NCBI RefSeq assembly: GCF_030272615.1
Contig: NC_081415.1
Location: forward strand, 193,982,695 to 194,046,694
Source of the DNA: Cryptomeria japonica
Taxonomy: Eukaryota > Streptophyta > Pinopsida > Cupressales > Cupressaceae
DNA: 64,000 bases
Direction of reading: 5' to 3'
Of the stretch, positions 1 through 11,132 are shown one piece after another. Under the pieces are notes generated by a model. The model saw only the letters and a list, made by a program, of their open reading frames with translations, made no database searches and was not told the DNA's origin. The position numbers and the translations under genes are program-made. The number at the start of each line of letters is the position of its first letter. Within the stretch, counting starts at the first letter, position 1.

Positions 1-1174
1 ATAAATTTAACTTGTCTATGCAATGTAGAGGGGACAGCTTGCATACTGTGAATCCAAGGTCTCCCTAATAACAAGTTGTATGTTAGATTTCCCGACATGA
101 CATGGATAGGAGTAGGCAAAGTAACAGGCCCCACTGTGAGGGATAAGGTGATAATACCTAATGAAGTTTTAGCCACATTGTCAAAGCCTCGAATAGGACG
201 AGAGTCAGGCTCAATTAGGGATGTATCCACATTCATCTTATGCAAAAGATTAATGCTACACACATTAAGACCAGAGCCATATCTACTAGTGTTCATCTTA
301 TAGCAGTGTCTTTCATGATAACCACAATCATCAAGGGATCATATTGATGTTGAATTTCACTGGTAGGCAACTCATCTTGGGTAAACACAATTTGAGCTTT
401 AGGATTCATCACAGAGTTAACCAAAGATGCTATATTACTAGATGTATTCGGTGGAGGAACATTCAGATCTTTCAAGGCATCTTGTAACATTCCATGATGA
501 GCGGAAGAAGTTTGAATGAAATCCCAAAGGGATATCTTAGCAGGGGTAACTTTAAGTTGTTCTATGAGATCATATTCCTTACTAAGAACTTGTGAAATAC
601 GTGGAGCTTGCGGAAGAATTGGTTGAGGATTCGGAAGAGAAACTGGAATAATAGGAGGAGAACTAGGCTGCCTATTATTTCTGGTATGGTAAGTATCGGC
701 AACCGCATGATAACTCTCTCTAGTTATTTGCTTGGCATAATTATAAGGACTTATAGGTTTTCTTCCTTGCACAGTGATGATAGGTTTATTTGGAGTAATA
801 AAGGAGTCATGATCATACCCTCCTTGGACAGTAAGGAGAGGTGATTTAGGAACTTGAAAGGTGGGAGAAGGACAAGCACCTTGCACTTCAAAGAGAGGCC
901 TATTATGCTCATTCAAGTTTATCATGTTAACCAATTTAGAAGTCTTGTTCTTGTTTAGAGATTTCGATAAAGCCACAAAGTCATCAAGAGCATCATCCAA
1001 CAAAGCATGATCATATCTATTAAAAGGTTTATCTTTTGATTCAAAAGGAGACATCTCCTCATAGAGGGGATTATTGAAAATAACCATGTTACTAGATTTA
1101 GTAGAAGAGTTGATAGGAATGTACCCTTGAGAGGAATCATTCGACTTATCTTTCTCATCACAACGAAATGGCAT
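1..1174 (-). pseudogene. TE-1 gag-like and protease region, broken
   Basis: From an ATG at 1174 there are 293 open codons to a TGA at 295-293. The first 150 residues hold short repeats ending in TVQG or EVQG and no recognisable capsid domain. The C-terminal part, starting KEYDLIEQL, matches the gag-protease linker of TE-2 and TE-8. After the TGA the homology continues into a retropepsin-like domain ending in the family motif LLGRPWIH and AVPSTLHR near position 20. A 1-nt deletion falls exactly at the expected catalytic Asp-Gly-Gly: the Asp codon and the following Gly-Ser-Gly-Leu-Asn are in different frames. The normal product would be a structural protein plus the aspartic protease that matures the polyprotein; this copy cannot make either. 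Assignment rests on homology to the two relatives in this window. Confidence 0.7.
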
Positions 1175-1384
1175 AGTAACAAGGTTTATGAGTTTTTGGT
1201 AAAATTAAGGTTTGGCATCTTTAGGGTTCAAAAACTCATCTAAAGCTTCATCTAATTCGTCTTGGCTATACTCATAATAATCATCATAAGCATGAACATT
1301 TTGTAAATAAAAGTCTGACATTTTGAAATAAAAGTTGCATAAAACTTAGACACACAATGCAAAGAAACAAAGAACACACACTTC

Positions 1385-1404
1385 TTTTTTTTTTTTTTTT
1401 TTTT
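1385..1404. repeat. T20 homopolymer in TE-1 leader
   Basis: An uninterrupted run of 20 T on the plus strand (A20 in the element's sense strand) lies between the primer site and the first gene of TE-1. The rest of 1183-1476 shows no gene. Confidence 0.9.
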
Positions 1405-1476
1405 GAAAATGAAATGAAAACACACTAAATCTAGATCTAGATCTAAAAAATGCAATGCAAGAGGAAGCAATGATAG

Positions 1477-1496
1477 ATTCACGTCGGGTTCACCAA
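1477..1496 (-). other. TE-1 primer-binding site, tRNA not identified
   Basis: The sense strand reads TGGTGAACCCGACGTGAA starting 4 nt inside the 5' LTR end. This is the position and the TGG start expected for a reverse-transcription primer site. TE-7 has the same sequence with one C-to-T change at its own LTR edge. I cannot match it to a plant tRNA 3' end from memory. Confidence 0.65.
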
Positions 1497-1500
1497 AATA

Positions 1501-1970
1501 TGTGGGGGAAAAAGCGAGACTAGGTTATCATGCCCTAATCCTACCTTTTGACACACATTACGGAATACGAAAGAGCCTAGAGGTATCGCACAATTGGCTA
1601 CTTCTTTTTGTGAAAGAGAGAGCCACGGGCTACCTATTAGGGTTTCTATTCCTTTGTTGCAATTGAAAGGTAAGATTATGCAAGTTCAATTCCTAACCCT
1701 AAAGTGCAAGTATGAACTAATAACAAGATTGTAGAATTGAAACTAAATAATGGAAAGCTGTAAACACAAGGACAAGACAAGAATGTAGATGCGTACCCAG
1801 AGTTAAAATCTGAGTGAAAATGTTCGGGACGGGGGCGCAGGCTCCACTGTCCTGATTCTGCTCCTGAAACTGTTGTTTTGCAACCTGAAAAGCTGTCGGA
1901 AATGCTGAAACTTGCTGTCTGACAGAGGGACCAGGGCGCCCAGCGCCACTGTCCTAGGGACCAGGGCACC
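1501..1970 (-). repeat. TE-1 5' LTR (about 470 bp)
   Basis: The inner end is clear: TGTGGGGG on the plus strand abuts the primer site, giving CCCCCACA in sense orientation. The outer end is placed at 1970 where TE-2 coding sequence stops. The outer 160 bp are GC-rich and carry a repeated word, CCAGGGCGCC or CCAGGGCACC with CACTGTCCT. The second LTR is not in the window, so the length is an estimate. Confidence 0.55.
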
Positions 1971-1975
1971 TAGCT

Positions 1976-2235
1976 TCGGCAAGTTGGTCTGCAATAACCT
2001 ATCCTTTGATGGCTATATGTTCCACATATTCAATGTCAAATTCTATAAGGACCATGACCCATTTGGCCAGTCTTCCTATAAGCGTTGCTTTACTGAGAAG
2101 ATACTTGAGTGCATCAATCTTGGCTACCAGCTTAATAGAGTGTGCCAACATATAGTGCCTTAATTTTTGTGATGCAAAGACCAAAGCTAAGCATTCTTTC
2201 TCTATTATAGTATAATTCATTTCATATGACACCAA
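1976..2235 (-). pseudogene. TE-2 RNase H, truncated by TE-1
   Basis: The RNase H fold used with Ty3/gypsy reverse transcriptase is recognised from YTIIEKECLALVFASQKLRH at about 2210 and EYVEHIAIKG followed, after a TAG, by VIADQLAEA at 1976. It would degrade the RNA strand during reverse transcription. Downstream sequence switches abruptly to the TE-1 LTR, so integrase is absent. Confidence 0.85.
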
Positions 2236-2283
2236 AGTTCTGCTGATGTAATAGATAGCTCATTCTTTTTTATTGTCATATTG

Positions 2284-3438
2284 TTATGCCAGAAGTGCCC
2301 CCAGTGAAGTATCTGTAGCTGATATGTACAGGATCTGTGGCTTACCTTGAATTGGTGGCATTAATATGGGTGGATTAGAAAGATATTCTTTGATTTGTTG
2401 TAAATGTCGTTCACAATCGTTATCCCAGTTGTATTGAGTCCCTTTCCTTAATAGCTTCATGAAGGGTTGAGCTTTGTCTGCTAGCTGAGATATGAAACAC
2501 CTTATTGACTGAAGACGGCCTTCTAAACTTCTCATCTGACCGATATTCTTGGGTGGAGGCATTTCCATTATAGCTTGGACCTTTTCAAGGTCAACCTCAA
2601 TTCCTTTTCTTGATATTATATACCCAAGCAATTTTCCTGATGTTACTCCAAATGCTCATTTTTTTGGATTTAAGCGGAGCTTAAATCTTTCCATTCTATC
2701 TAGTATGAGGCCTAGCTCTTGAATATGCATAGATCTCCTCATAGTTTTTACCAAGGTGTCATCAGCATAATCTTCCATGTTTTTATGCATCATATCATGG
2801 AAGATAGTGGTTACTGCTCTTTGATAAGTCTCTCCTGCATTCTTTAGACCAAACGGCATAAAATTCCAGCAGAAGGTTCCCCACGCACATGTGAAAGTTG
2901 TCTTCTCTTGATCTTCAGGCACTATCTTGATCTAATTGTAACCAGAGAATCCATCCATTAATGAATACATCTCATATCCAGTGGTCATATCTACTATCAT
3001 GTCAATGTTGGGCAATGGAAAATCATCTTTTGGACATGCCTTGTTGAGATCCCTAAAGTCTGTGCAAACTCTAATAGATTTGTCTGCCTTTGATACAAGT
3101 ACTATATTTGATATCCATTATGCGTAGTCTATAGCTCTAATAAATCCATCTTTTAGCAATTTCTCTAGTTTAGCCTTGACTAGCAGTACCACATGAGGAT
3201 GCATCTTTCCAAGTTTTTGTTTGACTGGTTTTACTCCTAGTATAATAGAGAGGTGATGCATTATGAGCTTAGGATCTAGTCCTGGCATATCTGAGTATGT
3301 CCATGCAAAGTTGATCTTCTTTGCTAGAAAGAGGTTGTTGAAATCCTTTAACTCTTCTGCTAATAGTGATTGAGCTAAATGAATGATGTGTGGTGTCTCT
3401 TGACTCCCAATGTTTACTGGCTGAGTTGGCTCAATCAA
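2284..3438 (-). pseudogene. pol: TE-2 reverse transcriptase
   Basis: RVT-type homology in order: the N-terminal entry segment (NFAWTYSDMPGLDP) near 3310; the palm segment around 3090-2930, interrupted by stops; CWNFMPFGLKNAGETYQR near 2860; and the catalytic box EDYADDTLVK near 2770, where YADD replaces the usual YVDD of the family. The connection region with LGYIISRKGIEVD begins near 2630. The enzyme would copy element RNA to DNA. Stops at 3118, 2923 to 2940, 2654 and 2284 make this copy dead. The frame is the same throughout. Confidence 0.88.
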
Positions 3439-3453
3439 TATGGAAGATCTCTC

Positions 3454-5062
3454 CTAGAAGTGACTTGGCAACATATCAAGTATCTCACCTTCAAGCGCCT
3501 GACAAAGGTTTTCACCTTTAGGTACGTCCTTTATTTTCTCTTTTTTAAAGTTTGACATCGCCACAATGTGGTTTTCACCATCAGATCTTTTATTCTTATT
3601 TTTCTTTTTTTTGCAACTAAGATACCTAATATCTGCTTCAGTCATGTTTTCATTATGTTCACTGGTGGAAGAGTACATGGGTTCAATTGCATTGAGAGAG
3701 TAGGCTAGTGTATAGTCATTAGCAAAGGTAGGTACATTCAAGGGTTGGTTGTAAAGAGTATTATCAATTAGTTTCGGATGCATTAAGGATAAGGTTGGAA
3801 CAGGTTCAAGGGAGTTCATGGTACTATCATCATGGCTTCGGACTGACCAGTTAAGTTCCAAAAGACTACCTTGCGTATGTGTCTCCAGAGCAGGAAGAGT
3901 TATGACACGATTATTGAAATTCATGTTAGTATTTATTGGACCTAACTCAACCGACCTACTTCTAGCATCGTCACCTACTTTAGACTGGACTAGATACCGT
4001 GGTGTAAGAGTAGACAGTATCTCATCATTCATGACAGAGTAGTTATAATGCATTGTTGAATAGCTATTGTCGTAAATAGAGCTCCTGTCTGAGTCATCAG
4101 AGTCATAGGATGAAGTTGCTGACTCATCTTCAAGTGGCTTAGTAAAGGTATATATAGTATCAACACCTACATCTTTGATGTTGCATGTTCCTTCATGATT
4201 CGGTTCATTAATTGCTTGTACTTGACACACTTGTGGACATGACTTTGACGGTTCTATTAATTCCTGTCATCTGTTCCATTTAGCTTCTTCTAGACTGATG
4301 ACTACTTCTTTTTCTATAGCTTCTAGTTCTTCTTGTGTAGTTCCATACCTTATTTGTCCTATCTCATTAGGAGGGTTGGTAGGTGAAGGAATTGCTTGTG
4401 TCTTTTCTTTCTTCAGCTGTCGTTCATATTCTTCTTGTATTTTTAGTCTGATTTCTTCTATTTCCTTTTGCATTCTTAGGCATATCATCTCTTGTGCGTC
4501 ATCTGTAATAATTCTGGATTCTTTAGGGGTTTCTATAGTAGATGTATATCAGAGATGGTCAGGACCCCATTCATACTCATTTGAATCAGTTTCTGAATCA
4601 TCTACTTGTTGTCTGCCAGTATATGTGACCGGAATGTTCAGCGATGCAAATAATTCTCTGATTCTGTATACTTCATCTCTCATATCCTCTGGGACTTCTA
4701 CTTCCTGTGGTATTATAGTTGATATAACTGGAACTTGATTACCATCTATTTCCTCTCTCTGGGTGGGCAATTCTTTTTGTTCACCGTCACATTCCTCCTG
4801 AGTTTGTTGAGTATCAATTTCTTGTGTTGTTAAAGGTAGTACCTTTTCTTCCACTTATGTTGATGGTGAGATGCGTGCTTCTAATTTGATGACTTTCTTG
4901 GATCATATCCTAGTCTAGCTTTATCATTGGCAGACTTAGTTTGTAACTGAATAGGTTCAATAATACATTTTTGACATTGCCAAGAGGACCAGTACCTGAA
5001 TATCCCATGTGTTGAGGCATCTTATAGCCTGGACCATATTGTGTCAGAGAAATCTCACAATG
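3454..5062 (-). pseudogene. TE-2 protease-RT linker with G-patch remnant
   Basis: More than 500 codons separate protease from reverse transcriptase. Just after the protease (about 5040-4970) is a degenerate glycine-rich G-patch (MPQHMGYSGTGPLGN), corresponding to a better G-patch in TE-8. A frameshift between 5063 and 4854 follows. The remainder is acidic and low in complexity, with a charged helical segment (EEIRLKIQEEYERQLKKEK) near 4450-4390 and Ser/Asp-rich tracts near 4110-4050. In-frame stops occur at about 4549, 4267 and 3454. The function is unknown; G-patch modules elsewhere bind RNA or RNA helicases. Confidence 0.6.
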
Positions 5063-6154
5063 TCATATTTCTTTATCTGCACTGTCTTCTTTGAAGAGTG
5101 ATTTAAGGACATCATCCCCTTCTATTTCACCTGCAAGAGAAGTAGAGGATTGTATAAAGGTGCCATCATAAATGACTTTTGGCCTCATACCCTTTGATGG
5201 TTTTCCTGACTCTCTTGGTGATGGAGGAAGAGACGTTAGTGAGAGTATAGGCTCTATCTTGTAACCATCCATGCCAGTGTTTGTGATTCTCAGTTTCTTT
5301 TCCAAATCTTTCAGCAAAGATTCTGAACTTTTAGCTACAGAAGCTACTCTATTATTAGGAACAAAAGCATCAACACCCTGTGTTAATGCATTGTAGGTAT
5401 AGCTTGTATCAGTCAGAATACTGACTTCTATTCCATTATAGGGAAATTTCAGGCATTGATGATACATAGATGGTACTACTTTCATTTCATGAATCCATGG
5501 CCTACCCAGTAAGATGTTGTATGAAAGATGAAGATCCAAGACTTGAAAAATGGCATCTCTTTCCACAGGTCCTACTTTGATTGGTAATGATACTAGTCCC
5601 TTAGAAGTTCTTTCCTCTTCATCATAAGCCTTGATTGTTATCTTCTTTGTTGGATAAATGACATTCTCTGAAAATCCCAGCTGTGTCAATAGATTGTAGG
5701 TGCAAATATTCAACCCATCGCCTCCATCTATCAAAACACATTTAATGCGATGTTTATGAATCATGGCTTCAATGTGTAATGGCTAGTTATGTGGGTGACT
5801 TAGTGAATTATCATCTTCTTCAGAGAATGTGAGGTAATGGGGTGAGGTCAGGTGACCTACCATAGATTGAAACCGATCTACGTCTAAATCTTTAGGGACA
5901 CTGGTGGTAAGTAGAGCCTTGTCCATGACCTCTTTATGAGTAGAAGAGATATTAAGCAGTTCTAAAATAGAGATTTGAGCATTGGTTCTCTTCAATTGTT
6001 CGACAATACTATAACCAGGAGAAGACGATGAAGCTGGTTGTTTTGATTTGTCCATGATTGTGTCTGTTTGTCTATTTGGTAGTTTTGATGTCATTTGATC
6101 AAAAGTTGGGGGACTAGCTCCTGGGAGAGAAATCTTCCTTTGAGCGCGAGTCAC
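5063..6154 (-). pseudogene. TE-2 aspartic protease with N-terminal linker
   Basis: Residues before the protease (6154-5783) include the family segment beginning YSIVEQLKRTNAQISILELL. After one in-frame TAG the protease follows: VLIDGGDGLNIC holds the catalytic Asp-Gly-Gly at about 5720, and LLGRPWIH about 90 residues later is the conserved second half. An aspartic protease of this type would cut the gag-pol polyprotein inside the virus-like particle. The protease body (5764-5063) is open over 233 codons, the longest undamaged stretch of this element's pol. Confidence 0.85.
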
Positions 6155-6166
6155 CGCATTAGCAGT

Positions 6167-7780
6167 CTATGTTTGACTTTGATGATCCTGGACTATGATC
6201 ACATTGCAATATTCAGGTTGAATAGATTCAATCATCTTGATCACATTATCATGATTAGTGTAAGTATAATTGACTCTAGCTCCTCCCTTGGATTTTGAGG
6301 ATTCTCCTTGTTCATAATTGGGTAAGGGATCTTTAAAAGCCTTATGATCAACATTAGCCATGTGACTTCCAACAGTGATCTTGCCTGCGTCAATGAGATC
6401 TTGGATTTCATGTCAGAGTTTCATGCAGTTGTTTATGTTATGTCCCTTGTTTCGATGATAGTTGTAGTTTTCATTTTCTCTCCTCCATTTGGGTCTAATT
6501 TCTGGGTCATATGGTCTGGAATTGTTTGGTAATGTTATCAGATTATTTGCCAATAAAATTTTAAAAGCTGATTCATATGATTCATCTAGAGGAGTAAAAT
6601 CACGCTTAGGTTTTGAGACCCAAGGCTTATCTTTAAACCACTCTCTTGTTTTCTTTGGAGGATTTTCCGTTGTAGTTTCAACTGCCTTGAGTGCTTGTGT
6701 GCCACTGGCCAAGTTAAATATTGTGGATTTTATTTTTGCTTGGACAGTATCTACCACTCTATCACTAATGACGCTCTTGTTGCTATCTTTGCCATATTTC
6801 CAGTATTTGCTCTTTTCGTTAGAGCTAGAACCTTGCAATGTTTCTTTCCAAAGTGATATATCTCCCTTTTTGATAAGCATGTCTTCCATTCTGAGGGCGT
6901 TATCTACCATTTTGTTGAATGAAGGGTGTACTTGCATCTGGACACTGTATTTCAATTCAGGGACTAAGATGTTGACAAAGATATCCATTTTCTCAAGATC
7001 TGGGATGGTCCGTGAATATCTAGAGAACATCTTTCTCCATCATTGGAGGAAAGTGAGAAAGGGTTCTCCTGTCTTTTGTTTGGTATTGCAAAGCTCTATC
7101 ATAGTGACTGGGTGACGAATTTTGTATGAGTATTGTTGTAAAAATAGTTGGATTAGTTCTTCAAATGTTTTTATTCCTTTGGGTAGGCTTGCGAACCATT
7201 CCATTGCTTGACCCCCTAAACTACTTGGGAAAAGGCGCATGAGGTATGTTTGATCATGCATAAACTCCATACAAGTGGCACAAAACTCTCTGACATGATC
7301 TTGAGGATCTGAGGTACCATCATATCTATCAAATTTTGGGATCTCAACTCATGAAGGAAATGGAGACATGTAAAGGTTTTTGTCAAATGGGAATGGGCAT
7401 ATTGTGTCCAAAGAATATTGTTTTGGCGTTTTATCTTTGTTTTCTATTCTTGTGACCACAGTTTGTAATGCTTGCATTTGTTTTCTCATTTTTCCCCATG
7501 GTGTCTCTTCCTCTTTAGCAATGAGAGCCTCCACATTATAACCAGTAGGGAGTTTGGCACCTTGTTTTTCTAATTCTAGGAAATAATCTTCTTTTTCCCT
7601 AGCCATGATGACCTTCATCATTTTCCGGAATTCTTTATCATTCTAAAATCTATGTACTTCATCTTTAGGAGGTTCAAGAAGCTCAGATTCAGTTGATGAA
7701 TCGTTGTCAGTGGCATGATTGCTGAAATCTTCGTGAGTGTTTCATTTTCTAGCTTCTCTTTCTTGCCTTTCTCCAGACAT
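6167..7780 (-). pseudogene. gag: TE-2 gag (capsid and nucleocapsid), stop-riddled
   Basis: I place the start at the ATG at 7780, beginning MSGERQEREARK; it is in frame with all later gag segments. The capsid homology (retrotransposon gag family) covers roughly 7340-6900, with landmarks TYLMRLFPSSLGGQAMEWF and ELCNTKQKTGEPF. A zinc knuckle follows near 6450 (YHRNKGHNINNC, first Cys replaced by Tyr). In-frame stops occur at about 7741, 7645, 7347, 7038, 6413 and 6167. Several sit where a relative has Gln or Arg, as expected from C-to-T changes. The intact protein would form the cytoplasmic particle that packages element RNA. TE-8 gag gives a close intact comparison. Confidence 0.85.
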
Positions 7781-8279
7781 GGTGGGAGATAAGGGCTGAC
7801 CCAAGATTGGTAAATCGTAAACTGGTATCTATGACAAGGATGGTTTATTTTGAAAAGGATTTTCTTTGTAAAATGGATTGTCATTGGTCAAAAAGGGTGT
7901 CTCTTTTACTTTGTCTGTTTTGCTGCGAGAGCTTCTGGTTTGAACAGGCATTTCTAACCGACAGGACCAAGAGCGAGATGTGTTGCAGAAGTCAAGATCA
8001 AATTGTAGCTAGTAGTTTGTTTAACGTAGTAATTGAGATAAGTAACTTAATATCTGGTCTGGTTTCAGGAATGATCTATCCTGTGTAAGATGTTATCCAA
8101 GTTAACTTTAGGTTTGATAAGATGTTTGTTTGAACTAGCTAAGAAATGATCAACAAAATCGTGCAACACAATGGCATAGGTACACTATCAAGGTTGTTTA
8201 TGCTTATGAGGATGATAACTAGTTTTAGGCTCGCTGCAGACTATTTTGGATAGGTTTGACTATTCTGGACTAGCAAAAT

Positions 8280-8530
8280 CAGAGACTCGTATGACTATAT
8301 TTATGAGATCGTACCACAGTATAAAAGGTTTAGGACGACAATAGTTCTATATCATATGAGTTGTTGCCTAGTACCGTACGACAATTGGGTAGGTCCCAAA
8401 TGACAAATGATTATGCTCAGTTTTGTTTCGTACGACACAAGATTGGACTCAGGAGGACAATTTAGTATACTTGTACAACACAGGATTTGGTGCAGGATGA
8501 CAATTCAGCAGACTCGTACGATTGTTCATA
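8280..8530. repeat. TE-2 leader array near gag: palindromic TCGTACGA words
   Basis: Variants of the self-complementary 8-mer TCGTACGA occur at about 8287, 8309, 8351, 8373, 8427, 8470 and 8515 (for example TCGTATGAC, CCGTACGAC, TTGTACAAC). They lie between the conserved leader domain and gag. The same word forms the second array at 9737-9990. The remainder of 7781-8280 shows no gene. Confidence 0.7.
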
Positions 8531-8754
8531 GAGCAGAGACTAAAAATTCTGAGTTTTTCAATGGTTGAGTATGATAACTGAGTATAACCAATTCTGGGAT
8601 GAACTGATTTCTGACCAGGATGGACTATTTTGTGACACAGACAAAGTTTATCACTAAGTTTGTTTTATATTGTTTGATTTGTTTTCTCCAGTTTTAGTAT
8701 TTCATTTTCAGTTTCAGGGATGAAAACACAGAAAACACACAAGATATATAATAA

Positions 8755-9295
8755 TTCAATCACAACATGCTAATCCTATGGAAGTTGGCTTAGAGAAGAA
8801 AACCTTTTCTTGCTAACTTAGGTACACACCCAATAGCTAATCACAATACAGCCATTGAGTCTCACTTAATGGATTCTCAATGCCATATTAGCCAACTCCA
8901 AACGCTAATGGGGGCACAATATGGCAAGTGTCTTGGGAGAGTTACTATCTCTCTTGCACAAAGATTATCAACCTTTCGATCTTAATCAGGAATTCCATTT
9001 GAAATTACCCCTTGAAGTCACACAAGCATGATTAAGGCCTATAGCCCAACAAGGTACCGAAACAAGTTGTAGTCACGTAAATGTGATTGAGATAGCGAGG
9101 CCCTACAAAATGCCCGATATGAGAGATCTCAAAGAGAAAACTCAAATAATCCCATCCTCTGAGACTTTAATCATCATAGACTTATTTATTATAATGAGTT
9201 GGAATGCTCAGGTCCAACTGTACTCACTTGGGTTGATCTCACAGGGTGATTACTTTTTCCCACTATGACAGGCCCGCTAAAGGTACACAAATCTC
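8755..9295 (-). other. Conserved 5' leader domain, TE-2 copy
   Basis: Read on the minus strand this begins CTTTAGCGGGCCTGTC (near 9290), passes CAACCCAAGTGAGTAC and TTCCAACTCATTATAAT, and ends near GCCAACTTCCATAGGATT. The same landmarks in the same order occur in the leaders of TE-8 (58045-58625) and TE-7 (49565-49075). It has no long open reading frame. Its place between primer site and gag is where packaging, dimerisation or translation-control RNA elements sit in retroelements. The function is inferred from position and conservation only. Confidence 0.6.
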
Positions 9296-9736
9296 AAAAC
9301 TTAGAAACAAGCTTCAAGGATCTAGATTTTTGATTGTCTGTAAAAGACAAGAGCATACTCTCCTACCTCTTAGATTTTTCTAAAAACACAAAAGACAGAT
9401 TTGTTCATTAACTAGATAGCAATTTAAGTGCCTAAAAATGAATTTAAAGAATACACAATATTTGGTCGGTTTTCTCTTTAGGCAACCTGCAAAAACAATG
9501 CATCAGTAATCATGTTGTTTTTATTCTTTGATAGGCGTATGTTTGATTGATAGATTCTTTGACAAGCGTCCTGCAAGAAAATGGTTAGGCTGTAAAAATC
9601 TCAAATAGGCAGAAGACAATTCAGGGTCAGCGTTAGCATAATCAAAATTTAAGCAAAAAATCCTGAAAGGTAATCTATTTTTAATCTATCAGAACATAGA
9701 ATCATACGATAATCTTCATAAAATAGAATAATTTTA

Positions 9737-9990
9737 TCGTATGAGTTAGAAATCAATACAGAATGACAAAACATAGAATAAGAAGTGTGTCGTACGAGTT
9801 GGAAATCAACACAGAACAACAAAAGATAGCATAAGCAATGTGTTGTACAAGTTAGAAATCAACATAAAACAACAGAGTATAAAAGAATCAGTATGTCATA
9901 CGAGTGAATATTCTGATTCATACGACAATGTAAAGAATATGATCTTGTTTCGTACGAGAAACTATAGGCGTCAATATAATGTCGTACGAT
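9737..9990. repeat. 53-bp tandem repeat carrying TCGTACGA, TE-2 leader
   Basis: Copies of the palindromic word start at 9737, 9790, 9843 and 9896, exactly 53 bp apart, followed by weaker ones at 9950 and 9982. The body of the unit contains GTTAGAAATCAACACAGAA-like sequence. The array begins about 75 bp inside the tRNA-Lys primer site. Confidence 0.85.
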
Positions 9991-10063
9991 ATTTCGCAGA
10001 GGCTGTACGAACGAAACCTGCAGATAAACAAAAATGATTTTGAGGCTGAAAAAGTAGTTTTCT

Positions 10064-10081
10064 GCCCCACGGTGGGCGCCA
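10064..10081 (-). other. TE-2 primer-binding site for tRNA-Lys
   Basis: The plus strand reads GCCCCACGGTGGGCGCCA, which matches the 3' end, including CCA, of plant cytosolic tRNA-Lys(CUU) as I recall it. The sense strand is therefore the complement used as primer site. It lies 4 nt from the LTR. No tRNA body is present, so this is not a tRNA gene. Confidence 0.9.
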
Positions 10082-10085
10082 GAAA

Positions 10086-11132
10086 TGTGTGTGTGAAAAG
10101 TGGACTTGTATCTGTAAGCACAACACTTTAATCAAGTCATTACATGCATGGTTAATCAGTTATAATCAATGAATAATAAACCATAACAAATCGACCCATT
10201 GCCTTCTAAAAGATGTGAGTATATGATTGCTCTCAGATTATAAGCAACACCAGTGACTAGACAACATCAAGATGAAGGATTTTATCTATATGAACATGAT
10301 GAATGCTAGATGGATGCAATATTAATCTAACAATATTTTTGCAATATTAAACTAAATGATTTAATCAATGTGAAATAATTAATATGCAATATATCAATGA
10401 ACCTAGAGCAAAAACACTATAATAACATTATATTCTCCAGCCTTTTTTGAATGAGAGATGAGCCTGAATTTATAGAAAATTCAGAAAGAAACCAACGGCT
10501 AAGATCAAATGATGATGAACGGTCAAGATTTTCCAAGAGGAAGCACAATCCAGGTGAATTGATGTGATTGGATGCTTTTCTCAGTTTTAAAGGAAATTGA
10601 ACTAAAATTAAGATAAAAGATAGGAAAAAACATATTTATTCTCTATTTCATTCAATTTTAATATTTAATTGTTTTAATTGCTTTCTCTGAGATTATTTAT
10701 CAATTTTTAATTTGTTTTTCAAGATTATCTCCAATTGATTTCTTTTCTCAAAATTTTAATTCTTTCTTGGTCAATTAATTCATTATTTTGATTTATTTCC
10801 ATTTTTGAAGATTTGTGCTCAATTGATTTATTTAATTAAATTAATTCCTCTTTTTGATGATTTAATGGCAAATTGATTTATTTAATTAAATATGCTACGA
10901 TATTTAATAAAATAAATAAGATAATTGTTTAAAATGATTTACTTGGAATGATTTAATTAATTAAATAAATATTTAATTAATATTGGTTGATTAATTTGCC
11001 ATGTGACATTTGATGATTAAAGAATTAATTGTGTGCTCAAGATTGATTTAATTGCCTTTGGTTAGGACCTTAGTGATGTTGTCAAGATTAGGGTCTCATG
11101 GTTTAGATGACCATTTTTTAGGGTATTACACA
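10086..11132 (-). repeat. TE-2 5' LTR (1047 bp)
   Basis: In sense orientation it runs TGTGTAATACCC to CTTTTCACACACA, with the inverted TG...CA ends expected of an LTR. The outer half (10600-11000) is very AT-rich, with repeated TTTAATTAAATAAAT-like tracts. A TATAAATTC box lies near 10475-10465 in sense orientation and would be the element promoter. The partner LTR is not in the window. Confidence 0.85.

Larger units (their letters stand above)
1..1970 (-). mobile_element. TE-1: Ty3/gypsy LTR retrotransposon, cut by left window edge
   Basis: Reading leftwards on the minus strand, the order is 5' LTR (1970-1501), primer-binding site, short leader with an A20 run, and a broken gag-protease reading frame that leaves the window. 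The element interrupts the RNase H coding sequence of TE-2 just after its conserved VIADQLAEA segment, so it is younger than TE-2. The LTR outer boundary (TGCCC at 1970) is chosen as the first TG after TE-2 coding homology ends. The 3' part and target duplication lie outside the window, so boundaries are approximate. Confidence 0.7.
1971..11132 (-). mobile_element. TE-2: Tat-like Ty3/gypsy retrotransposon, 3' part lost to TE-1
   Basis: In minus orientation: 5' LTR (11132-10086), tRNA-Lys primer site, 2.3-kb leader, then a gag-pol frame from 7780 to about 1976. The polyprotein order is gag, protease, long linker with a G-patch remnant, reverse transcriptase, RNase H. A zinc knuckle of the C-x2-H-x4-H-x4-C class and an Asp-Gly-Gly protease are typical of the Tat branch rather than chromoviruses. 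Integrase and 3' LTR are missing because TE-1 interrupts the element. Gag and protease share one frame, linker to RNase H another, with a single frameshift between 5063 and 4854. Everything else is point stop codons, so the element is old but structurally undisturbed. Confidence 0.85.

Noticed and set aside
10064-10081. tRNA-Lys gene
   Set aside because: Only the 3' terminal 18 nt including CCA are present, next to an LTR, which marks a primer-binding site.
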